Shown: positions 23,960-35,970 of the stretch, piece by piece
How the letters are laid out: each line of letters starts with the position of its first letter
Position numbering within the stretch: the first letter of the stretch is position 1
NCBI RefSeq assembly: GCF_019279795.1
Contig: NC_056740.1
Location: 227,380,611 to 227,444,610, forward strand
Direction of reading: 5' to 3'
Length of the DNA stretch: 64,000 nt
From: Protopterus annectens
Lineage: Eukaryota > Chordata > Ceratodontiformes > Protopteridae
Made by a program: the position numbers and the translations under genes
The notes under the pieces: generated by a model
What the model was told of the DNA's origin: nothing
Database searches by the model: none
Seen by the model: only the letters and a program-made list of their open reading frames with translations

Positions 23960-24855
23960 TCTCAAAAACGAGTCATCCAACCAGTCCAACCAGACCAGTG
24001 CAGATCATAATTTTACTCGAGATTCTTTTTGGTACAAAAAAAGACAGGGGACTGGAGACCCATTTTGGATCTCAGCAGCTTAAACAAGTTTGTCACCCAA
24101 ACCAAATTCCAGATTGTCATGGTTCAGTCCATGCTTCCCTTTTTAAGAGAAGGTGATTGGATGTGCTCTATGGATCTCCGGGATATGTATTACCACATCA
24201 AGATGAACAAACACTCCAGGAGTCTGCTTCACTTTCGGCTAGGTGCCAGTCATTATCAATTCCATGCCCTGCCATTCGGTCTCTCTACAGCCCCCAGAGT
24301 GTTCACAAAATGCATGGCAGTGGTAACAGCTCACTTGAAACTAAAAGGATTCTGATTGTTTCCATATCTGGACGACTGGCTCTTTACCGCCCACAACGAG
24401 CATCTAATGGTAATAGCACTGCATTATACTCTCTCTCTGGCAAAATTGTTGGGAATAACGATACATTGGGAGAAATCAAACCTTATCCCTACACAACAAA
24501 TAGAGTTCATTGGAGCAGTGTTCAATACCCAGTCCTGTCTGGTATCAGTCCCAATTCACAGACTCCATCGATTAAGGCTTCAACTCCAGGTGATACTCTC
24601 TCAAACAACAGTCTCTGCAGGGAAAGTTCTTCAGGCCCCAGGTCCTATGGCTGCATCAATCCCAATAGTGCCTCTAGCAAAGCTACATATGCAGATTCTG
24701 CAATGGCTCCTTCTGTGTCAGTGGTTCCCAAACTATCACCCCCTCAGTTACCAGATTCGAATAACCAACTCCTGCAAACAGGATCTGCTTTGGTGGATGA
24801 GGTCAGACATAGAACTTTGGAGTCGCCCATTTCAATCCCCCTCAGCCCACAGCCA
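23960..24855 (+). pseudogene. DIRS reverse transcriptase pseudogene
   Basis: The RT is largely in one frame: DWRPILDLSSLNKFV (RPILDL block), MCSMDLRDMYYHIKM (motif A, SMDLxDAY type), FHALPFGLSTAPRVFTK (motif B) and YLDDWL (motif C, 24365-24380). A single in-frame TGA at 24353-24355 splits it just before motif C. The YLDDWL form and the LPFGLS-APR spacing are typical of DIRS/Ngaro RT, not of LINE or retroviral RT. The part after motif C keeps the IHWEKSNLIPTQQIEFIG thumb-like region. Confidence 0.92.
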
Positions 24856-25680
24856 TCGTGACCATGGATGTTTCCCTGATCGGGTGGGGGCCATTTCCAG
24901 GGAAAATCTGTTCAAATCACATGGTCCACCTCAAAGGCCCACCTGCATATCAATGTTCTGGAACTGAGAGCTGTGCTGTTAGCATTGCAGGCCTTCCATT
25001 CAGCTCTCCCTTCAGGGACTATTGCAATTCAGTCAGAAAATATGTCAGTGGTCTGGTATATCAACAAGCAAGGAGCAACCAAGTCCTACCCCCTATGTCG
25101 AGAAGACATGAGAATTTGGCAGTGGGCGATAGGTTCCAACTGCTTTTTGATAGCAATGCATATCCCAGGGAGCTCCAACGTGATTGCAGACAAACTGAGC
25201 AGATGCATCCTCATGCCTCATGAGTGGTCACTCAACCCCGAAGTGGCGTCTGTAATCTTCAGTCACTGAGGCCAGCCTTGTTGCGATCGTTTCGCTTCAC
25301 CATCAAACACCAAGTGCAGCAGCTATTTTGCCTTACTTCCCCCAGAGGGGGAGTCATGGAGGGATGCTCTGATCCATGATTGGCCCACAGGACGTCTTCA
25401 CACTTATCCACCTATCCCTCTGATCCCACAATTTCTAAAGAAAGTTCTTTGGTTGAGATGCAAGGTGATCCTCATAGCCCCATTCTGGCCTTGACAAGTT
25501 TGGTTTCCTTTCCTTTGGCCACACCTAGTATACCCACCATGAATTCTGGACCCTCTACCAGATCTGATTACTCACCCCCAAGGGTTGAGTCACTCAAATC
25601 TGTCCAGTCTCAAGCTGACAGCTTGATTTCTCCACTTCCACTAGTAGCCAGGCAAGCTAATCTCTCTTTGCCTGTTTGAG
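24856..25680 (+). pseudogene. DIRS RNase H and following linker, frameshifted
   Basis: The RNase H starts with TMDVSLIGWG (catalytic Asp, usually TDASxxGWG), then shifts frame into INVLELRAVLLAL (Glu). It continues with SENMSVVWYINKQG, where Asp would normally precede Asn and here Glu is seen, and ends with HIPGSSNVIADKLSR. Downstream, with stops, come the FTLIHLSL-like and LIAPFWP-QVWFP segments that link RNase H to the recombinase in DIRS elements. I do not find a Dam-like methyltransferase motif. At least two frameshifts are present. Confidence 0.85.
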
Positions 25681-26738
25681 ATATCATTCTAGCCTCTCAT
25701 AAACCATCCACCAGAAGACAATATCAGGATAAATGGAAAAGATTCTCCATCGGGTCCAAGGATAACATGCTAGACTCATATTCAGCTCCAGTTACTGCAG
25801 TGCTTCAATACTTGGCTAAGGTTTTTGATAATGGAGCCTCTGCTTCTACATCTGGTGGCAATTTCGAATTTCCACAATGGTATAGATGGCACCCCTCTTA
25901 TCTCTTTACACCTTTGCAAGGCTTTCCTCAAGGGGACTTCTCATATCAGGCCTCCTGTCAGACAGCTCGTGGAACCATGGAACCTCACTCTAATTCTCCA
26001 GTCTTTAACTCAAAAACCATTTGATCCTGCTGCAAAGTGTGACCTAAAGTTTTTGTCTTGGAAATCCTTGTTCCTGGTAGCCGTTACCTCTGCCAGAAGA
26101 GTCTTGGAACTGCAGGCATTGTGTATCAAGAGGCTATATCTGGTCTTTCATAAAGAGAGTATCATTTTGGCCAAACCCAGCCTTTCTTCCCAAAGTTGTT
26201 TCTGAATTCTCCATTAACCAGACCATTGATCTACCAGTGTTTTTCTGAATGTTGCCAATAGAGGAGATTATTGCCTTCACTCCTTAGACGTACATAGACG
26301 ATTGAGATTTTATCTAGATAGGACCAAACCTATCCGTAAATCTGAACAGCTTTTCATCTCCTTTTCTGGGCCCAAAATGGGAGAGGCTGTTTCCAAGGTT
26401 ACATTATCAAAATGGCTAAGGGACTGCATACGTTTCATCTATTCCTCAATAATGAACCTATGCCAAAAGTTAAAGCTCACTCCACTAGATCTATGGCAAC
26501 ATCTATAGCATTTCATTCTAGGGCTTCTATGGATGATATCTGTGTAGCAGCTACTTGGGCTAAGCCCCATACCTTTATCAATCATTACAAATTGGACTTG
26601 GTCTCCAGAGGGAGAGCTGCTTTCATCTCAATTATACTCAGGAATGTTCTTCCAGAAGGGCCACCCATGGACCTCAAGGTAGCCTGGGATTCTGTCCCAT
26701 CAGTAATGAATGGAAAGAAGATTAATAACATCAGATAA
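25681..26738 (+). pseudogene. DIRS tyrosine recombinase pseudogene
   Basis: This recombinase would integrate the circular cDNA. The region with the first catalytic Arg is seen as LVAVTSARRVLELQAL (about 26070-26120). The second box is KAHSTRSMA with HxxR at 26478-26489. The final box is ATWAKPHTFINHYKLDL with the nucleophilic Tyr near 26585. All catalytic residues are thus still encoded, but the frame has a stop after 26203 and a one-base loss near 26448. The fragment at 5763-6361 lacks that loss. Confidence 0.9.
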
Positions 26739-26802
26739 AGAAGTTATATCTTACCATAATATTCCATCTGTCTTGTTCATCTTTTTTCATTCATCACTTC
26801 CC
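26733..26802 (+). repeat. DIRS internal complementary region
   Basis: AGTTATATCTTACCATAATA through CATTCATCAC matches the reverse complement of the outermost right end (27030-27089) over nearly 60 bp, and partly the left ITR start. In DIRS elements this region templates end joining of the circular cDNA. Confidence 0.88.
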
Positions 26803-26894
26803 ACCCACCTTCCCCCTCCAAAAGCTCCTGGGGGATGCTTTGGGTCTAAGTGGTGCCCTAGGGTATTTGCGTAGAAGTAGCCTTGGCTTTACTT

Positions 26895-27089
26895 CTTTTT
26901 CTATAGCAAACTCGATCTGAGGTAACAGGCAGAAGGGCATTCTGGGTAGAGACTTAGCTCGAGAGTTTTTGGGCTGGCGCGAGCTTGGTAATAGGCTGAC
27001 TCAGTTCCGAGGGCTCGGAACCGAACCCATCAGTGATGAATGAAAAGATGCGAACAGCACAAATGGAATGTTATGGTATGACATAACTT
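26895..27089 (-). repeat. DIRS right inverted terminal repeat and terminus
   Basis: Inverted copy of 20709-20890, with an extra outer segment ending ...ATGGTATGACATAACTT at 27089. That segment is matched only in the internal complementary region. Confidence 0.9.
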
Positions 27090-29787
27090 ATTTTTTGTGT
27101 CTATTGGTACTTTTTCAGCTATGTGTACCTGCAGTCATATCCATGTGCTGTGCAAAGTGATTAACTTTATTATAAACAATCAGTATAATTTCTAACAGAA
27201 TCTTAGGTGTTGTAAGTTCATCAGAATCCAGTTGGTTTTAAAGCACATGTAGACAATTAAAAACATGTATAGTGATCAGCAGAAATTTACAAATGGCTGT
27301 AGCTGACATCAGTGGGCCAGAAAAACAAGTCACATTAAATTCTCATGTAAATGCTTGCTATCTCATAGATTGATTTTTGCCCCCTCAAACATCATGTGTA
27401 TTTATCCAATTGCCCACGTTTTAATGTATCTAGTTTAGTAGCAGTGTTTATCTGCATTTGCAAATAACATTGACTTGGCAAGGCAGTCATGTATGGTTTA
27501 AATAATATTTACTTTGTAATCAATGCATCTGTGGTAAAGAAGTGACTAAACTGGTAAAAACCTAAAACACTAACCTTCTCACATAGATTTAAGGTCTAGG
27601 GTATTAACAAATATGAGAAAGGTGTGCTTTTTAAATTTACAATACAACTGTGACTTTAAGGCAAGAGAAATACTCATATGGGACTATGATGAATGCTTGT
27701 TTCACATTAAACTTCACAGTGACTGCACTTACAGGCAGTGAGGTTGGCTTGCAGGCTTGTGTATCTGTGAACAGAAATTGAAGTGTAGTTAGTTTATAGT
27801 GTTACACTGCTGTAATTACATTTCTCTGTTTGTATTTTAGTGAGATGCTTTAAGAATAGTATTGTGTTATAGGGAGACATTTATGTATTCAGATGTGAAA
27901 CTAGTGAATTATGTTACTTTACATGCAGTTTTATTGATAATATTTCTATTCTTAGATAGCTGCAGTAAACTAGTAGAGATGCCTGCTTGAATTATATACA
28001 GTTCAAGCTAACTTCATTTTTCCATTATGGCAGCAGGTTTACAAAGTGTATCAGAGATGCTATATCAGTCTAAGAAAGATAAGGCAACAACCTGCAGGAG
28101 AAATACGAAAGTGTAATAGCCATTTTTAAGTAATGAAACAGTTTACAATAACAGAAAACTTTAAACAAAGTTCCATATTTTCTCAACCATTTCCACACGA
28201 TGTAGTGTAATGAATGCACTTGCAAAATGTTGTAGATTTTCCAAATTTTGGGGAGTGTCTTTGAATGTATGAACTAAAGTGTAGTTGCATTCATTTTTAA
28301 TATAATATTTCATACAAGAAGCTTTTATGTTGCTAGCATTACCAGCACAGTACAAGCAGGATGTTAGGAGATTAAAATAACCTTTGTGTGAGGCATGGAG
28401 GGGAAGATGAAAACCGAACAGATGCCAGTGTGTAAGAGAAAGTTGTAAGCACTGAGCTTGCATAATAGTTGTGATTCCAGCTATAACCCAGTGTGGTTTA
28501 TGTACTTGCTGTCCTGGTACCTTTGGCTGTTTGCATTCTTACTTTGATCCCTTCTATGCTTGTTTGTGTCCTATAACCACGTGAATTGCATGATTCTAAA
28601 TAAAAATGTAAAGTGAGGTAGGAATAGGTGCAACCAAGTATTTGGCAATACCAACTGTTGATGGATGAGTGGTGGACTGCATAGTTTGCAAATATGGTGA
28701 GTAGGATGCACATCTAATTTATGTACCAGTGAAATAAATAAGACAGAGATGACACCTGTGAGTAAGATGACGGTAACGACAGCACTGTCAGAACTTACAG
28801 ATTCACTGAACATTGAAAGAATCAGGTCTACATGTAAATAGAATTCCATAAAAATGCTGTTGCATGGACTGAGGAATTTGTTGCTTAATATAATAATGTG
28901 TGATAGGAGCACTTAATGGTGTGTAAGCATAATGCTTTCACAAAACCATTACAGTTAAGTAAATATTTCCTGTTATATATCAATGTGTACTTATTTAGCA
29001 AATCAGATTCATGATACCTGCTCAGCATTGTTGCAATACATTGCTAAAACACATCAATATTCAACACTGATGTCAGATGCTGATAAATGCAGAAAACAAG
29101 TTGTCATTCATATCCTTTATATTAGCCCAAGTAATAAAATGCTGATGTATTATGTTCTAATTCAGGTGATAGTCACAATTTGCACTGATCTTTGGCCTAC
29201 TGACCCTGCTGAAATTAAAGTTGCACATCTGCCTAGAGAATTATGGAAACTAGGGAAAAAAAACAAACATTTCAGACACTGTATAAATAGATGACAGATT
29301 TTAGTTTGGAGACCAATCCAGCTTGCAGACATCAGAAAAAAAAGTTGCCAAGGCAACAGGACTTCTGACATTTTAAGCCCCTTGGTGAAATCTGAGGCAA
29401 ATGAAGGTAATAAAGACATACGTCTGGGGAGTGATCACATTAACTCTACCATGATCCATGCATTAGGCCTGGGAATGTTAACAGTTACTCTTCTTTGAAT
29501 CCAGTCTAAATCTGAATGTTTTCTGGCTCTTAATGCCTTTCTTTATAGGAGTGCGATAACTGGGACAAAATTTCGAAGGGGGGATTCTTTTTACTCTTTG
29601 TGATCCACTTGAAGAAACAAAAAAACCTACAAAGAGAAACACATTAACTTTAATGGAAGATTGGCCTTTGGGAGCCTAGATGTAAAAGATTACAGCATCA
29701 TGGTATATAGTATCTCTTACTTAGAACTATCAAGTGACAGAGACAACTGCACCTCATAGTTACAGTATTCAAATATTTGCATAAGTG
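27090..29787. other. No recognisable feature
   Basis: A+T-rich. Minus-strand open frames at 28161-28463 and 28571-28912 (about 100 and 113 codons) show hydrophobic stretches but no motif I can assign. I see no repeat ends, RNA gene or promoter. Confidence 0.45.
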
Positions 29788-32091
29788 ATACATTATCATC
29801 ATCTTCTTTTGGCTGTTCCCGTTAGGGGTCGCCACAGCGGATCATCTGTTTCCATTTCTTCCTGTCCTCTGCATCATGCTCTGTCACACCAACCTCCTGC
29901 ATGTCCTCTCTTACCACATCCATAAACCTTATCTTAGGCCTTCCTCTTTTCCTGTTACCTGGTAGCGTCATCCTTAGCATCTTTTTCCCAATATACTCAG
30001 CATCCCTCCTCAGCACATGTCCAAACCAACATGATCTTGCCTCTCTGGCTTTGTCTCCAAACCTTCCAACCTTGGCTGACCCTCTAATATACTTATTCCT
30101 AATCCTGTCCACCCTCATCACACCCAGTGCAAATCTTAACATCTTTAACTCTGCCACATCCAGCTCAAACTCCTGCCTTTTTCTCAGTGCCACTGTCTCC
30201 AACCCATATAACATAGCTGGTCTCAGTACCCTCTTGTAGACCTTCCCTTTCACTCTTACTGGTACTCATCTGTCACAAATCACTCCTGACACTCTTCTCT
30301 ACCCACTCCATCCTGCCTGTACTCTCTTCATCACCTCTCTTCCACACTCACCATTACTCTGAACTGTTGATTCCAAGTATTTAAACTCATCCACCTTCGC
30401 CACCTCTACTCCTTGAATCCTCACCATTCCTCTATCCTCCCTCTCATTCACACGCATATATTCTGTCTTAGTCCTGCTGACCTTCATTCCTCTTCTCTCT
30501 AGAGCATATCTCCATCTCTCCAGGGTCTCCTCCTCCTGTTCCCTACTCTCACTACAGATCACAATGTCATCTGCAAACATTATAGTCCACGGGGACTCCT
30601 GTCTGATCTCGTCTGTCAACCTGTCCATCACCATTGCAAATAAGAAAGGGCTCAGAGCTGAATCTTGATGTAACCCCACCTCCACCTTAAACGCATCTGT
30701 CACTCCCACCGCAGACCTCACCACTGTCACACTACCCTCGTACATATCCTGTACCACTCTTACCTACTTCTCTGACACTCCTGACTTCCTCATAAAAGAC
30801 CACAACTCCTCTTTAGACACCCTGTCATATGCTTTTTCTAAGTCTACAAAAACACAATGCAACTCCTTCTGACCTTCACTGTACTTCTCCATCAACACTC
30901 TCAGAGCAAACATCGCATCTGTAGTGCTCTTTCCCAGCATGAAACCATACTGCTGATCACTGATCATCATGTCCCTTCTTAACCTAGCTTCCACTACTCT
31001 TTCCCATAACTTCATGCTGTGACTGATCAATTTAATCCCTCTGTAGTTACTACAGCTCTGCACATCACCCTTATTCTTAAAAATCGGTACCAAAACACTT
31101 TTTCTCCATTCCTCAGGCATCCTCTCACTTTCCAAGATTTCATTAAACAATCTGGTTAAAAACTCCACCTCTATTTCACCTAAACACCTCCATGCTTCCA
31201 CAGATATGTCATCTGGACCAACAGCCTTTCCATTCTAAATCCTCTTCATAACTATCCTTACGTCCTCCTTGCTAATCCATTGTACTTCATGATTCACTAT
31301 CCCCACATCATCCAACCTTCTCTCCCTCTCATTCTCTTCATTCATCAACCCCTCAAAGTACTCTTTCTATCTGCTCAACACACTCTCCTCGCTTGTGAGT
31401 ATGTTTCCCTCATTATCCTTTATCACCTTTACCTGCTGCACATCTTTCCTAGTTTGGTCCCTCTGTCTAGCCAATCGGTACAGGTCCTTTTCTCCCTCCT
31501 TAGTGTCCAACCTTTCATACAACTCTTCATATGCCTTATCCTTAGCCTTCGCCACCTCTCTCTTTGCCATGCACCTCATCTCCTTATACTCCTGTGTACT
31601 TTCTTCATCTCTCTGACAATCCCACTTCTTTGCCAACCTCTTTCTCTGTATACTCTCCTGTACTTCCTCATTCCACCACTATGTCTCCTTGTCATTCTTC
31701 CTCTGTCCAGATGTCATACCAAGCACCTTTCTAGCCGTCTCCCTTACTAGCTCTGCTGTAGTTACCCAGCTATTTGGTAACTCTTCACTGCCACCCAGTG
31801 CCTGTCTTAACTCATCCCTGAACTCCACCTCACAATTACCCTTTTTCAATTTCCACCATTTGATCCTTGGTGCTGTCCTCACACTCCTCCTCCTCTTCTT
31901 GATCACCAATGTCATTCTACAAACCACCATCCTATGCTGCCTAACTACATTTTCCCGATCACCGCTTTGCAGTCTCCAATCTCCTTCAAATTGGCCCTCC
32001 TCCATAAGATATAATCCACCTGTGTGCATCTTCCTTCACTCTTGTATGTCACCCTATGCTCATCCCTCTTGTTAAAATATGTATACATTAT
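29788..32091 (-). mobile_element. RTE-type LINE, 5'-truncated, with 9-bp target duplication
   Basis: The element (about 29797-32082) is bounded by the direct repeat ATACATTAT at 29788-29796 and 32083-32091. Minus-strand pieces in order are: the end of the endonuclease region (32029-31679), a charged linker (RDEESTQEYKEMRCMAKREVAKAKDKAYEEL-type, 31636-31367), and RT beginning LTRLFNEILESERMPEEWRKS and LVPIFKNKGD (31201-30764). Then come GLHQDSALSPFLF and MFADDIVICSE (about 30580). The C-terminus (30253-29822) ends RKKWKQMIRCGDP, matching RTE-1/Rex3-like proteins. The endonuclease N-terminus is missing through 5' truncation. Frames are broken by stops. The 3' end has short ATC-type repeats. Confidence 0.92.
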
Positions 32092-32911
32092 ATTAACATA
32101 AAATGATCATGATTGGATGGGTATTCACAAATTCACCTCTGGCTTGACTTGCCTAATTATTCTTGAAAAAGTTGGTACAGCCCAAGGGTGGGTACAGACA
32201 AGGTGTAAATGGTTACAAGACTCAGCTGACTTGTATTTCCTATGATGCTATGATCTTCTCATTCAAAAATGTCTTCAGTACTGCACTCATGTTTACTAAG
32301 CTCCTCCCAGGCTTGCATACAAGGTTTGCTCCTGGCCTAAATGATGCTAAGACTATTCATTCTGTCTTGTAATAATCAGACTTTGAATCAATGAAGCTTA
32401 GTGTGGACCACTCTTATGACCATGGGAATGATAACATGGCTGACACTGACTTAGGTAGGTTCACTTATTAGTATAAATGCAATATTACCAGCCCTTAGTA
32501 ATAGTAGGACTGGCCTTTGGAAGAGGTAAATTTAGCGGTCACTTAAGGTACCATGCAATTGGCATGAGCACCATTCTGATCTGATCTTAGTATAGTTGCA
32601 CCCATGTAAATCATATTTACATATATGTATACAAACATGTATGTGTACTTTTTTTTTTCACTGAAGCAGGAACACTTTTTCATTCTGCTATCTTAGAACA
32701 GTCTCAGTGCCTGAGTAGGAGGGGGTGGAGCACACACAGCGAATTGCTTTTAAACCTTTCAACAGACGTTAGTGATGCTAACAAGTAACTTTGAGCACTG
32801 TATCCATTCAATAACCTTTCCACTCTGGCACTTAGACTGCAAGTTTAAATTCAGAATACAGCAGAAGCCCTGCAGAAGTCACACATTCTTGTTTTGCACA
32901 GTTTTGTTTAT

Positions 32912-32996
<85 letters not shown>

Positions 32997-33720
32997 GTTG
33001 CTTTATGTTTTTAAAAAAATTGAATTTAATATGTAACTTTTCTTGTCAGGTGCAGTACTTCCTGTAAGCGTGTCATCATGTGGTGTGTGTAAGTCGATGA
33101 CATGGCAGTTTGAAAGGATATGGCTGCAGCTCATGGTCACAATTAGCATCAACAGCCTTTTCATCCATTAAGAGCACCTTGATACATGGAGTCACATGCC
33201 ATTTTTAGAGACTTTCTACAGCAGGTAATTTACTGAAATATTTACTGGTAAGAAACTAGATAAATCTGCAGGCAGTGAAAATTGTACATAGTTCCCACTG
33301 GACAGTTCACTCATGCTTTTAATTTCATAATGTATTTACTAATGCAATAAGATATATTCACCTTCAAGTAGCAAATCCAGTTTTAGTTTCAGAGCACTTT
33401 TATTGTCACCATCTAGCAGAAGAGTAGCTAGGATGGGGCAAAGGGGTAGCTGCACCAGGTGTAAGGTGTTAGGTGTGTGGCCTTTTCCTCCAGCATCAGA
33501 AGGGAGCAGTTCCACAACAATGTATTTTTTATGGTTTTTGTACTGCCCTTCATTTTAATGGTAGTTGAATTTCAGTGATGCTTCATTTGTTTTAAATATC
33601 TGTGGTTTGTTGCTGCTGCTGCAATTTTACTTTTACTGAATTGCAATCATACTGTGTTAGAGATGGAGCAGAACAGACTTACTAAGTAGGTGGCCTTTGC
33701 TCTTTTTTATGGCTGTGTAA
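32092..33720. other. No gene; one (TA)n microsatellite
   Basis: I recognise no coding or repeat family apart from the TA tract at 32918-32995. Confidence 0.5.
32918..32995. repeat. (TA)n microsatellite
   Basis: Near-pure TA of about 75 bp, preceded by a TATC-type repeat. Confidence 0.96.
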
Positions 33721-34085
33721 TCCATCCATCAATCCACAACCCCTATTTCCCATTTTTGCACATGGGGTCGGGGTGTTACTTCAACAGTGACAATCACCTA
33801 GAACTAAGGTTTACACCACTGAGTGGCTAGCCCTGCTGTGGTAGTTCATCCACACTACACACTTGCACGCATGCTCACACTTTTGATCAATTTAGAGTGT
33901 GCAATCCACCTACTGCATATCTTTGGAATTTGGGAGGAAGACAGAGCACCTGAAAGGAACCCACACAAACACAGAGAGGTCATGCAGACTCTGCACAGAA
34001 GGCACCCCAGCCAAGAATCAAGCCAGGGAACCTCTTGCTATGACGCAACAACAGTATCCACTACACCACTGTGCTGTCATACAGC
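33721..34085 (-). mobile_element. tRNA-headed SINE, DANA/HE1-like head with a different tail
   Basis: On the minus strand the head near 34085 reads CACAGTGGTGTAGTGGATAC (A box) and GGCTTGATTCTTGGC (B box), as in the 13.8 kb SINE. The body CTTCTGTGCAGAGTCTGCATG also matches. It then has the GTGCTCTGTCTTCCTCCCAA and CCAAAGATATGCAG segments of fish V-SINEs. The 3' end is GGTTGTGGATTGATGGATGGA, an L2-type GATGGATG tail, unlike the RTE-type tail of the other SINEs here. Confidence 0.8.
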
Positions 34086-34189
34086 TGGTATATTTTAATA
34101 CAGTGGCAGAGGGATGCAGGGGAGCTTGATCTCCTACAAATACATTATTTTTAGTTATTTCGCACTGCTGCAGCATTTTTAGGGAAGTT

Positions 34190-34430
34190 ATTTATTTAAT
34201 TTTGTTTATTGGGGTAGAGCACTGGTCAAGTTTTATTAATTACAAGCTTCGTTAAGGTTACATACAGTAACAACAGCAAAGTAAGATTACAGGTATAACT
34301 AAATTATACAGTATAGTGATATAACATAGATGTAACAAATTAAATATTTACAGGAATGTTTAAAAAGAAGTAGAATCAGAACTATGCAATGCATAATACA
34401 GATGATACAGGTTTGATAAATGTGGTCCAG
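34190..34430. repeat. Possible TTTA-headed repeat
   Basis: TTATTTAATTTTGTTTATTG followed by a short G-rich block and an A+T-rich tail, weakly like 9376-9840. Low certainty. Confidence 0.25.
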
Positions 34431-34734
34431 TAAAAGAACAGACATAGTTTATGCAAGTATTGAAGAAAATGTGGAATACTAATATGAGTACAAGTGCATG
34501 TCGGAACACAACCATGCCACCTAACCGATGTGCACTAATGTTTTTCAGTTAGATATTGTCTGAAATGAGGTTTGAACTATTTGTAGTCTCTGATTTCAGT
34601 AAAATCGTGGGGGCAATGATTGACACAGTTTAGGGGCAAGAACAGGAGAGCTGTGGTTTCTGGCATGAAGTTTAGTGGATGGGGTTATGAGAGTATGGCT
34701 ATTATGCATTTGTGTTATGTGTGAGAATGGTACT

Positions 34735-34760
34735 GAGAGAGAGAGAGAGAGAGAGTAAAT

Positions 34761-34820
<60 letters not shown>

Positions 34821-34845
34821 ACATGTGTGGGTATGTGGGTATGTG
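34735..34845. repeat. (GA)n-(TG)n microsatellite
   Basis: A short GA run (34735-34755), then about 60 bp of TG, then degenerate TGTG. Confidence 0.96.
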
Positions 34846-35224
34846 TGTATTTGTGCATTTGCAAAGAGTGTTCTGGTTTGCAAGATGTAATTTTTGTGGA
34901 GTATTAAATGCAGCAACGTGTTCTTCTGCACATCAGTCTGTCTCTGATGGGTGAGTTTTAAGCAGCAGTGTAGGCATTTATAGTTTACTATAACACTGGT
35001 CATAATGACAGTTTGGCTCTGCTATGAACAACAGTTGTGTGAGGACAGCTGCCTGATGGGCAAGTGTACAAAATGCACATTGTTTTGATGAATGAGGTTG
35101 CACTGCATAGAAAAACTTTTCTTTTACCACCAGAGGCATAGTAAACTCAAAGCTGAGTGTAATAAAGAGCAGTGTCATGGGTGAAGTACCCCATTATGAG
35201 GTGTGGGTGTGTCTTTGCCTATTC

Positions 35225-35500
35225 AGAGATAAGAATCAACTGTCCAGATTTTTGCAGAATGCCCAGATTTCTGCCTCAAATTTTTGGTCTATCTCTCATA
35301 TAAATCATGGTTGCTGGCAAATCATTTAGGAATGAAGTCAGTTTCAGACTTCATGTCCTTCAGAAAGGGCATACTAAAGAATACCTGTTTGTAGGAGCAA
35401 TAATTAATATAAGTTCTTATTTTTGGTCCTTAGTTCTATTATTTTTGGCTTTGTCTCAATTTCTTGTGCTAAGAGGTTGAGAGGTATGCATGAAATTCTG
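35225..35500. repeat. Unclassified dispersed repeat, copy 2
   Basis: It shares CAGTTTCAGACTTCAT, GGCAAATCATTTAGG and GGCTTTGTC...AAGAGGTTGAGAGGTATG with 14840-15175, in the same order and orientation. Confidence 0.5.
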
Positions 35501-35673
35501 CATACTGTAGGAACAGCATCTGTACTTATTGGGATCATTTTGTGGCAAGATTGTATGGGAGTTTATATTTGTAAAAAAAAAGTTTTAAATTTAGTTTTCG
35601 ATTCCCTATCTCTGGTAGTTGATTTTGGAATTGAACTAAGTAAAAGAACTGCTATTGAAAACCTCATTACCTG

Positions 35674-35970
35674 AATTTGCAGGTTTACTATCATTATGTC
35701 GACTTGCAGGTGGTCGAGTCCACCTGCAAGATGTCCTACATACTGAACGGCAGAATGTTGAACACCGACATTCCCGACTGTTCGAACTTGCCCCTTTTTG
35801 AATCCATGGTAATGCTTGTTCCTGGATCCAGAGTGGTAGGGAGTTTCAATGTTTGGTATTTGTGTCAGGTATACCAGAATTTGGTTGTCCGACTTTTGTG
35901 GAGGTGCATCGACCATAATTGTAACTTGACTACCTTTGAGGCAACATAATGATAGTAAACCAAATTTGCA
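35674..35970. mobile_element. Hairpin MITE, hAT-like 8-bp direct repeats
   Basis: Terminal inverted repeats GGTTTACTATCATTATGT lie at 35682-35699 and, inverted, at 35944-35961. The flanks carry AATTTGCA at 35674-35681 and 35963-35970, with one extra A beside the right copy. Just inside the left end is a perfect 11-bp hairpin (35703-35713 with 35720-35730, loop TCGAGT). There is no coding sequence. About 280 bp. Confidence 0.75.

Larger units (their letters stand above)
20705..27089 (+). mobile_element. DIRS-type tyrosine-recombinase retrotransposon, near full length
   Basis: The element carries gag, RT, RNase H and tyrosine recombinase genes on the plus strand between inverted terminal repeats, with an internal complementary region just inside the right repeat. 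This is the hallmark layout of DIRS elements, which integrate through a circular intermediate and leave no target duplication. Length is about 6.4 kb. Every gene has stops or single-base shifts, so the copy is inactive. The left end is less certain because the outer 30 bp of the right end are not clearly matched there. A second fragment lies at 5763-6361. Confidence 0.92.

Noticed and set aside
24856..25680. Dam-like methyltransferase domain of DIRS
   Set aside because: Some DIRS elements carry it, but I found no DPPY-type motif in any frame between RNase H and the recombinase.
28161..28912. Minus-strand open frames with hydrophobic stretches, faintly like a seven-helix chemosensory receptor pseudogene
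   Set aside because: No conserved receptor motif could be placed in order, and the frames overlap inconsistently. Composition of A+T-rich DNA explains the hydrophobicity.
31280..31750. 156-codon Leu/Ser-rich plus-strand frame
   Set aside because: Antisense shadow of the RTE LINE.
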